Below are positions 58,446 to 64,000 of a stretch of DNA of 64,000 nt, one piece after another. A program made the translations under genes and the position numbers. The notes beneath the pieces are model-generated. The model saw only the letters and a list, made by a program, of their open reading frames with translations, made no database searches and was not told the origin of the DNA. The stretch is from Actinomycetes bacterium (GTDB lineage: Bacteria > Actinomycetota > Acidimicrobiia > Acidimicrobiales > Ilumatobacteraceae): NCBI GenBank assembly GCA_025360105.1, contig JANYCT010000085.1:1-64000 (forward strand). Reading direction: 5' to 3'. How positions within the stretch are numbered: position 1 is the first letter of the stretch; every line of letters starts with the position of its first letter.

Positions 58446-59848
58446 TGAGTCGGGCAATGCACCTACCTGCCGACGCCGCTGCGGTTTTTGCGCAGGGACT
58501 GGCCCAGATCCGTGCCGAGAATGAGGTTGTCGCAGCGTTCCCGCCAGCTGTGCTCGAAGCCGCCGACGTGGCCGCGCAGCAGCCATTCGGTTCGGAGCAC
58601 ATCGATCGCACTGACCTCGGCTTCGTCACGCTCGACCCGGCATCGAGCACCGACTTGGATCAGGCGTTCACGATCGAAGCGGCCGCCGGTGGCGATCTGG
58701 TCCTGCGATACGCGATTGCCGACGTGGCATGGTTCGTTCGCGCCGGTGACCCGCTCGACAACGAGGCCTGGGCACGCGGAGTCACCACCTACATGCCCGA
58801 CGGGCGCGCCGGGCTGTATCCACCGGCCTTGTCGGAGGCAGCGGCCAGTCTGCTGCCCACCGGCCCTCGCCCTGCGGTGGTGTTCATCGTGCGCGTCGGC
58901 AGCGACGGCGAGGTATCACTCGATGGCGCAGAGCGCGCGCTCATTCGAAGTCGCGCCAAACTGGCCTATGAGACCGCAGAGGCGTCGATGTTGCCGGCGA
59001 TGTTCGGCGAGTTCGCGGCGCGTATTACCGCTGCCGAGGATCGTCGCGGTGCCAGTCGGACCGAGACTCCCGAGCAGGAGGTCGTGGTGGGGCCCAACTC
59101 GGAGTACCACATCGAGTTCCGACCACGGCGAGCGAATGAGGACAACAACGCGGCGATGTCGCTGGCCGCAAATATGGCAGTGGCCGCAGCGCTGTTCGCA
59201 GCGCACACCGGCCTGTTCCGCGTGATGCCGGAACCCGATGAGTCGCGAGTGCGTAGCCTGCGCCACACTGCACGAGCCTTGGATATGCAGTGGCCTGACG
59301 ACCTAGATCTGCGGTCGTTCGAACGCACGCTCGACGTGAACAGTCCAGCGAATGCAGCGTTTCTGATCGCAGCGCGCCGTGCTGCGGGGGGCGCGAGTTA
59401 CGCGGCCTACACTCCCGGCGTCACGCCGTGGCACTCGGCGATGGCGGCGACGTACAGCCACGGGACCGCACCGCTGCGCCGCCTCGGCGACCGCTATGTG
59501 GTGGCGGCCACGTTGGCGGTGGCCAACGGCTGCGCTGTGCCCGACGACGTGCAGCAGGCGTTCGCTCGCTTGCCGACGGTGATGGAGCATGCCGATTCGC
59601 GCGCCGCGCGTATCGAACGGGCGGTCATCGACATGGTGGAGGCGGTGATGCTGCACGGCCGCGAGGGCCAGAGCTTTGACGCGGTCGTGGTGGACCGCGA
59701 TGACCGAGGCGCACGCATCCAACTCTGCGACCCAGCAGTGGTCGCGCGGGTCTCCGCTCACGGGGTGACGCCGGGCGACAAGATTCGGGTGCGATTGGTG
59801 TCGAGTGATCCGTCGCGTCGTGTGGTCACCTTCGAACGCGTCAGTTAG
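58445..59848 (+). CDS. RNB-domain (RNase II-like) exoribonuclease
   Basis: A 467-residue RNase II/R-type enzyme of the compact actinobacterial kind, without cold-shock or S1 domains at the usual length. The catalytic metal motif is FVTLDPASSTDLDQAF near residue 62 (three Asp, with Gln at the fourth position). RYAIADVAWFVRAGDPLD, TTYMPDGRAGLYPPALSEAA and the MAATYSHGTAPLRRLGDR segment follow, the latter being the RNA-contacting region. A C-terminal beta-barrel-like tail (GARIQLCDPAVVARVSAHGV) ends it. ATG 58445 overlaps the upstream stop. It degrades RNA 3'-5', probably in the cytosol. Its stop overlaps the convergent sugar dehydrogenase by 8 bases. Confidence 0.9.
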   Translation: MSRAMHLPADAAAVFAQGLAQIRAENEVVAAFPPAVLEAADVAAQQPFGSEHIDRTDLGFVTLDPASSTDLDQAFTIEAAAGGDLVLRYAIADVAWFVRAGDPLDNEAWARGVTTYMPDGRAGLYPPALSEAAASLLPTGPRPAVVFIVRVGSDGEVSLDGAERALIRSRAKLAYETAEASMLPAMFGEFAARITAAEDRRGASRTETPEQEVVVGPNSEYHIEFRPRRANEDNNAAMSLAANMAVAAALFAAHTGLFRVMPEPDESRVRSLRHTARALDMQWPDDLDLRSFERTLDVNSPANAAFLIAARRAAGGASYAAYTPGVTPWHSAMAATYSHGTAPLRRLGDRYVVAATLAVANGCAVPDDVQQAFARLPTVMEHADSRAARIERAVIDMVEAVMLHGREGQSFDAVVVDRDDRGARIQLCDPAVVARVSAHGVTPGDKIRVRLVSSDPSRRVVTFERVS

Positions 59849-61106
59849 ACCGCTGAACGGCGAACACGTTCCCGGTCTCCACAGAGAGCACGAGCAGTTC
59901 ACCGTCAGGGCCCTCGGCAACGGACGCGAGGCCTCGGATGTCGGTGGCGAGGGTGACTGATGTGCCAGCGGTGAGATCGCTGTTGATCTGCAGCGCGCGG
60001 AGCTGACCGCTGCAGTAGTCACCGAAGACGTACCACCCTCGCAGCTCTGGGATCTGCGTGCCGTGGTAGCGGACACCGCCGGAGATCGAGCAGCCGGCAT
60101 CGCCATGTGCGTACTCGAAGATAGGCATTGTGACACCGTCGGTTGCTTGATCACCATTGAATCGATGGCGTCCCTCGAACGCACTCCAGCCGAAATTCGC
60201 CCCTCTCCCGGCGCCATCGGCTGCCGGCGCCGCGTCGACTTCTTCCCACATGTCCTGGCCGACATCGGCAATCCACAGGTCGCCGTTGGTGCGATCGAAG
60301 CTGAGTCGCCACGGATTGCGCAGCCCGATGCTCCAAATCTCGGGCCGCGCACCGGGCACGCCGACGAAGGGATTGCCGGCTGGAATGCTGTACGGCTGTC
60401 CAGCCGACGGTGTCGGGTCGATACGCAAGATCTTGCCCAGCAGACTGCCGGTGTTGAGCGCTCGCCGATCAGGATCGCCTGCGGCGCCACCATCGCCCAT
60501 ACCGACATACAGGTAGCCGTCGGGGCCGAGGCGGATCGCCCCACCGTTGTGGTTCGGGTAGGGCTGCTTGATCGTGAGGAGTTGTCTCCTGCTGGCACTG
60601 TTGAACGTGCCATCACTGCCGACGGCATATTCGGCGATGACGGTGTCGCCATCGGGGTTGGTGTAGTCGACGTAGGCATGCTTGCCATTGGCCGCGAACG
60701 CAAGGCCGAGCAGACCCTGCTCGCCGCCTGACACGATGATGGAACTGATATCGAGACGGCGCGTCGGGTCCACGACGCCATTGTCGATCGATGCAACAAA
60801 ACCGTCGCGACTGGCGACATACAACGCGTCGTCGCCCGCTCGAGTGGCGAGGTCGAGCACGCCGGGAACGTTGGCGACCTTGCGCAGCACAACCCGATCG
60901 GCGGACAACGCGACCGTCGACGCCGTTGGCGGCGATGCGCTTACGGTCGGGGCGGGGACTGTCGCCGACGAAGAATCTACGGTGGTGCTGCCTGGTGTCG
61001 GCACTACCGACACAGGTGACGACGATGGCACACTGGTGCTGCCGCATGCGGCTGCGAAGAGCGCGCAGATGAGACCGATCGAGAGTCCGAGACACGTTCG
61101 CTTCAT
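59841..61106 (-). CDS. PQQ-dependent sugar dehydrogenase-like lipoprotein
   Basis: A 421-residue soluble-type glucose/sorbosone dehydrogenase, a six-bladed beta-propeller of the HHIP/ASD family. A signal peptide with lipobox AAAC (MKRTCLGLSIGLICALFAAAC) and a Ser/Thr-rich spacer show it is a lipoprotein. Motifs: VSGGEQGLLGLAFA, PNHNGGAIRLGPDGYLYVGM (catalytic His), GDGGAAGDP, IGLRNPWRLSFD and FGWSAFEGRHRF. ATG 61106 overlaps the stop of the upstream thioesterase by ATGA. The substrate and whether PQQ is bound cannot be read from sequence. Confidence 0.9.
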   Translation of the reverse strand: MKRTCLGLSIGLICALFAAACGSTSVPSSSPVSVVPTPGSTTVDSSSATVPAPTVSASPPTASTVALSADRVVLRKVANVPGVLDLATRAGDDALYVASRDGFVASIDNGVVDPTRRLDISSIIVSGGEQGLLGLAFAANGKHAYVDYTNPDGDTVIAEYAVGSDGTFNSASRRQLLTIKQPYPNHNGGAIRLGPDGYLYVGMGDGGAAGDPDRRALNTGSLLGKILRIDPTPSAGQPYSIPAGNPFVGVPGARPEIWSIGLRNPWRLSFDRTNGDLWIADVGQDMWEEVDAAPAADGAGRGANFGWSAFEGRHRFNGDQATDGVTMPIFEYAHGDAGCSISGGVRYHGTQIPELRGWYVFGDYCSGQLRALQINSDLTAGTSVTLATDIRGLASVAEGPDGELLVLSVETGNVFAVQRSN

Positions 61107-61963
61107 TGACCGACCCGCGCCAGGCCCTCCTGCACCACGGTGACGGCGAGTGTGCCGTCTTGGCGGTAGATGGCGCCACCTGCGAGACCGCGGGCACCGC
61201 TGGTGGAGATGGCGCCCTGATCGTAGAGCAGCCATTCGTCGGCGCGGAACGGGCGATGAAACCACATCGCGTGATCAAGGCTGGCCATCTGCAGGCCGGG
61301 ACTGTCCCACGAGAGTCCGAACGGAATCACCGTGGTATCGAGCAGGGTCATATCGCTCGCGTACGTGACGATGCATGCGTGCAGCGTGGGATCATCGGGC
61401 AATGCGCCGTCGGCCCGCAACCACACCTGCTGGCCAACGGCCGGTTTGCCCTTGCGGCTCATCGGGTCGTTGTCGACGTAGCGCAGGTCAATGGGCCGGG
61501 GCCTGTCGTACCAGTCGCCCATCTGTTCTTTATAGGGCTCCATGCGCGTCTTGAAGTCGGGCAACGTGTCGGGCGCGCAAAGGCCGGCGGGCATGGCGAG
61601 TTGATGATCGGGACCATCCTCGGCGACATGAAAACTTGCCTGCAGGTTGAAGATCACCTTGCCGTGTTGGATGGCTACGACACGCCGCGTCGTGAAGCTT
61701 CGACCATCGCGGAGACGATCGACCTCGTACAGAATCGGCACGTTCGGGTCGCCAGGTCGCAAGAAGTAGGCGTGCAGCGAGTGGACCATCCGGCCGGGGT
61801 CGTCAACGGTGCGTGCCGCAGCCACCAGCGCCTGGCCCGCCACCTGTCCGCCGAAAACGCGCTGGCGGTTCTCGTCGGGGGAGCGACCACGAAAGATGTT
61901 GACCTCGATGGCCTCGAGGTCGAGCAGCTTCACGAGATCGTCGAGGGCTTCCTGCATCGGCAT
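61103..61963 (-). CDS. tesB: acyl-CoA thioesterase II
   Basis: A 286-residue double hot-dog TesB. It has IFRGRSPDENRQRVFGGQVA, GQALVAAART, the catalytic Asp in CIVTYASDMTLLD, the Ser/Thr in STSGARGLAGG and Gln in VTVVQEGLAR. These form the D-T/S-Q triad. It hydrolyses acyl-CoAs of broad length. Two near starts are possible, ATG 61963 and ATG 61957 (MQEALDDLVKLLDLEAIEV), the latter resembling relatives more closely. It heads a two-gene operon with the sugar dehydrogenase and is divergent from the nitroreductase gene. Confidence 0.92.
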   Translation of the reverse strand: MPMQEALDDLVKLLDLEAIEVNIFRGRSPDENRQRVFGGQVAGQALVAAARTVDDPGRMVHSLHAYFLRPGDPNVPILYEVDRLRDGRSFTTRRVVAIQHGKVIFNLQASFHVAEDGPDHQLAMPAGLCAPDTLPDFKTRMEPYKEQMGDWYDRPRPIDLRYVDNDPMSRKGKPAVGQQVWLRADGALPDDPTLHACIVTYASDMTLLDTTVIPFGLSWDSPGLQMASLDHAMWFHRPFRADEWLLYDQGAISTSGARGLAGGAIYRQDGTLAVTVVQEGLARVGQ

Positions 61964-62018
61964 ATGTTGGCATGGAAACACCGAACTCACCCGTTCGATC
62001 AAAGGGTCTCCAGCAGAT

Positions 62019-62024
62019 TATGGT
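62019..62024 (+). promoter_or_regulatory. -10-like TATGGT, leaderless start of nitroreductase
   Basis: TATGGT lies 7 bases before ATG 62032; no Shine-Dalgarno sequence. Confidence 0.5.
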
Positions 62025-62031
62025 TTGCGCG

Positions 62032-62691
62032 ATGTCTCTGCTTCCTCTGAACCCCGATGAATTGCTCAGCACCACCCGCGCCGTGCGGAAGCGTCTCGAT
62101 TTCTCGCGTCCCGTCCCCGACGACCTTCTGCGCGAGTGCGTTGCCGCTGCGATGCAATCACCGAGCGGCTCGAACAACATGACCATGCAGTTCGTGATCG
62201 TTCGCGACGAAGCCAAACGCAAGGCCATCGGCGAGGTCTACCGGCAGTGCTACAGCATCTACAAGACGATGGATGGCATCTACGTAGGCAGCATCGACAA
62301 GGGCGAGCCCGTCGCCCAAGCGCAGCAGGTGCGCGTGGCCGACAGCGCCGACTTCCTCGGCGAGCACATGGGCGATGCGCCTGCGCTATTGCTGGCGTGC
62401 ACGGCCGGTGCGCGCGTCGACGGTGCTCCTGCGATGATGGCTGCCTCGATGCTCGGCAACGTGTTGCCCGCAACGTGGAGCTTCATGCTTGCGGCAAGAG
62501 CGCGCGGTCTCGGCACAGCATGGACCACGGTGCACCTGATGATGGAACAGCAGGTGGCCGACATCGTGGGCATCCCGTTCGAGTCTGTTCAGCAGGTGTG
62601 CCTCAGCCCGATCGCCTACACGCTGGGTACCGATTTCAAGCCAGCGGGTCGCCCCGCACCCGACACCATCATTCATTGGGATCAATGGTGA
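62032..62691 (+). CDS. nitroreductase-family protein
   Basis: A 219-residue FMN-dependent nitroreductase-fold enzyme. The FMN phosphate-binding stretch is STTRAVRKRLDFSRPVPDDL near residues 12-32 and AAMQSPSGSNNMTMQFVIV follows. GEHMGDAPALLLAC and ARARGLGTAWTTVHLM are the dimer/flavin segments; the end, YTLGTDFKPAGRP, is typical. It probably reduces a quinone, flavin, or nitro compound with NAD(P)H; the physiological substrate is unknown. ATG 62032 follows a -10 box by 7 bases. It overlaps the methyltransferase gene by 7 bases, so the two form an operon. Confidence 0.88.
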   Translation: MSLLPLNPDELLSTTRAVRKRLDFSRPVPDDLLRECVAAAMQSPSGSNNMTMQFVIVRDEAKRKAIGEVYRQCYSIYKTMDGIYVGSIDKGEPVAQAQQVRVADSADFLGEHMGDAPALLLACTAGARVDGAPAMMAASMLGNVLPATWSFMLAARARGLGTAWTTVHLMMEQQVADIVGIPFESVQQVCLSPIAYTLGTDFKPAGRPAPDTIIHWDQW

Positions 62692-63323
62692 TTGCTGCGT
62701 CGCTGCGGGCGCATGCGCTCGCAGCCAAGGGCTTCATGCCCGCTGACGAGGGCGACGCACTCTACGAAGCGGCCGTTGCCGCGGGCGCCGATTGTGCGGA
62801 CCTGCCGTTTCTGGAAGTCGGTTCGTACTGCGGGCGTTCCACGGTCTGGCTTGGTGGCGCTGCGCAGGCGTGCTCCACGGTGGTCTTCGCCGTTGATCAC
62901 CATCGCGGCTCAGAAGAGAACCAGGCTGGCTGGGAGCACCACGATCCCACCGTGATCGACGCTCGTATCGGTCGCATGGATACCCTGCCAATCTTTCGCG
63001 CGGCCATCTACGACAGCGGTGTGGAGGAGTTCGTGGTGGCTGTCGTCGGTCAATCGCCGACGGTCGCGAAGTACTGGCGCGCGCCGTTGGCATTCCTGTT
63101 CATCGATGGCGGACATGGTGTAGAACCTGCCCGTGCCGACTACCTCGGATGGACGCCCCACGTGGCCTTGGGCGGCACCTTGGCGATCCATGATGTGTTC
63201 CCTGATCCGGCCGACGGTGGACGAGCACCGTACGAACAGATCTTTTTGCCAGCTGTCGAAAGCGGCCAGTTCGAACTGCAGTCAATCACCGGCTCGTTGC
63301 ACATCCTGCGCCGGGTGAGCTGA
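62685..63323 (+). CDS. class I SAM-dependent methyltransferase-like protein
   Basis: A 212-residue Rossmann-fold protein of the Methyltransf_24 / cephalosporin-hydroxylase-like type. The SAM motif I is FLEVGSYCGRSTVWLG near residue 42. AVDHHRGSEENQAGWE is motif II, and FLFIDGGHGVEPARADYLGW near 142 is motif III/IV with the DGGH that can bind a metal. A further IHDVFPDP is also typical. The acceptor is unknown. The start is ATG 62685 or GTG 62688, both overlapping the nitroreductase gene. It ends 3 bases before the convergent aldehyde dehydrogenase gene. Confidence 0.82.
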   Translation: MVIAASLRAHALAAKGFMPADEGDALYEAAVAAGADCADLPFLEVGSYCGRSTVWLGGAAQACSTVVFAVDHHRGSEENQAGWEHHDPTVIDARIGRMDTLPIFRAAIYDSGVEEFVVAVVGQSPTVAKYWRAPLAFLFIDGGHGVEPARADYLGWTPHVALGGTLAIHDVFPDPADGGRAPYEQIFLPAVESGQFELQSITGSLHILRRVS

Positions 63324-63326
63324 GCG

Positions 63327-64000
63327 TTACACGAACTCCACGCCTTGGGCGAGTGGCAGGTCGTTCGAGTAGTTCACGGTATTGGTGGCCCGGCGCATAT
63401 ATGCCTTCCAGGCGTCACTGCCACTCTCGCGTCCGCCGCCGGTGGTCTTCTCGCCGCCGAATGCTCCACCGATCTCGGCCCCCGACGGGCCGATGTTCAC
63501 ATTTGCAATACCGCAGTCGCTGCCGTCGGAAGCGCAGAAGCGCTCGGCCTCGCGCACGTCGGTGGTGAAGATGCTGCTCGCCAATCCCTGCGGTACGCCG
63601 TTGTGCAGCGCTATGGCTTCGTCGAACTCGTTGTAGCGCATCACGTAGAGCAACGGCGCGAATGTTTCTTTTGCAACAATCGCGGTCTGCGCCGGCATCG
63701 CGACAATCGCCGGGCGGGTATACGCGGCACTGGGCGCGTCGTCGGCGAGCAATCGTTCGCCGCCGACGACGAGGTGCCCACCGTCAGAGGTGGCCGTGGC
63801 GATGGCCGCGCTCATCGTGTCGAACGAGGCCATGGTGATGAGCGGGCCCACGAGCGTGGTCGGCTCGAATGGGTTGCCCACGGGAAGCGATGCGTAGGCA
63901 GCCGCAAGGCGCTCGATGAGTTCGTCGTGGCGACTGCTGTGCACGATGACCCGACGTAGTGTCGTGCATCGCTGGCCGGCGGTACCGGCCGCTGAGAAGG
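63327..64000 (-). CDS. ALDH7-type aldehyde dehydrogenase (partial, N-terminus off the right edge)
   Basis: This is the C-terminal ~224 residues of an aldehyde dehydrogenase. The catalytic Cys lies in [13 protein letters not shown] at bases 63968-63966. [33 protein letters not shown] and the very conserved [19 protein letters not shown] follow, with [20 protein letters not shown]. These features match the ALDH7 group (alpha-aminoadipic semialdehyde/antiquitin type) of lysine degradation. The gene continues off the right edge; its start is not in the window. The substrate is inferred from family, not proven. Confidence 0.93.
   Translation of the reverse strand, partial: FSAAGTAGQRCTTLRRVIVHSSRHDELIERLAAAYASLPVGNPFEPTTLVGPLITMASFDTMSAAIATATSDGGHLVVGGERLLADDAPSAAYTRPAIVAMPAQTAIVAKETFAPLLYVMRYNEFDEAIALHNGVPQGLASSIFTTDVREAERFCASDGSDCGIANVNIGPSGAEIGGAFGGEKTTGGGRESGSDAWKAYMRRATNTVNYSNDLPLAQGVEFV

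Noticed and set aside
1-64000. tRNA, rRNA, riboswitch, IS element or prophage
   Set aside because: No tRNA T-loop or rRNA signature, no transposase or integrase-like protein, and no known riboswitch motif seen by eye.

Overview
The window is a high-GC bacterial chromosome segment from an actinobacterium. The evidence is two WhiB-type iron-sulfur regulators, a SenX3/RegX3-like phosphate two-component pair, two F420-type luciferase-like oxidoreductases and a SigE-like sigma factor. Many genes start 6-9 bases after a TAnnnT box with no Shine-Dalgarno sequence, which is the leaderless arrangement common in Actinobacteria. The gene mix (proton-pumping pyrophosphatase, type-B succinate dehydrogenase, DUF1800/DUF1501 pair, GH38/GH2 mannosidases) makes me favour the class Acidimicrobiia, but that is an inference. 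I see no rRNA, tRNA, CRISPR array, IS element or phage module. Most of the window is ordinary core genome.

Layout. 1-3.7 kb: F420-type oxidoreductase (cut by the left edge), flavodoxin-like protein, S4-domain RNA-binding protein, secreted serpin, anchored protein. 3.7-6.3 kb: stand-alone B12-binding mutase subunit followed by sucC-sucD and a strong terminator. 6.3-12.5 kb: membrane protein, purH, metF, acyltransferase-SGNH fusion, malate dehydrogenase. 12.6-17.8 kb (minus strand): SCP2-like protein, Fpg/Nei glycosylase, purine nucleoside phosphorylase, GH38 alpha-mannosidase. 17.8-23.5 kb: conserved unknown protein plus DUF3097, DUF4349 lipoprotein, a hairpin repeat cluster, F420-type oxidoreductase, Rieske oxygenase, DedA protein. 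23.6-29.6 kb: pyrophosphatase, then divergent sdhC-sdhA-sdhB. 29.8-34.5 kb: DUF1800-DUF1501 pair and GH2 beta-mannosidase. 34.6-36.3 kb: small poorly conserved ORFs and a lipoprotein, the most accessory-looking stretch.

36.3-41.4 kb: a chelatase-like AAA+ ATPase and its probable VWA partner, separated by an opposite-strand cyclase and degenerate GH1-like gene. 41.5-45 kb: ECF sigma factor with membrane partner, whiB, tatA, second whiB, small protein. 45-52.2 kb: phosphate block ppk1, pstB, phoU, senX3-like kinase, regX3-like regulator and an MFS protein, with a PHO-box-like direct repeat before pstB. 52.3-55.8 kb: DUF2342 protein, epimerase and an HtrA-like probable pseudoprotease. 55.9-59.8 kb: overlapping chain moaE, small membrane protein, mreB-like, enoyl-CoA hydratase, RNB ribonuclease. 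59.8-64 kb: PQQ-type sugar dehydrogenase and TesB thioesterase, nitroreductase and methyltransferase, and an ALDH7-type dehydrogenase cut by the right edge.

Functionally, the window links central carbon metabolism (B12 mutase subunit to SucCD to SdhCAB to malate dehydrogenase), phosphate and polyphosphate control (PPK, PstB, PhoU, SenX3/RegX3), pyrophosphate energetics and mannoside breakdown. The items most worth a second look are the leaderless promoter pattern, the bidirectional promoters in 25-42 bp gaps, the cyclase/GH1-like divergon inside the AAA+/VWA pair, several enzyme-fold proteins that have lost catalytic residues, and short tandem repeats at gene boundaries.
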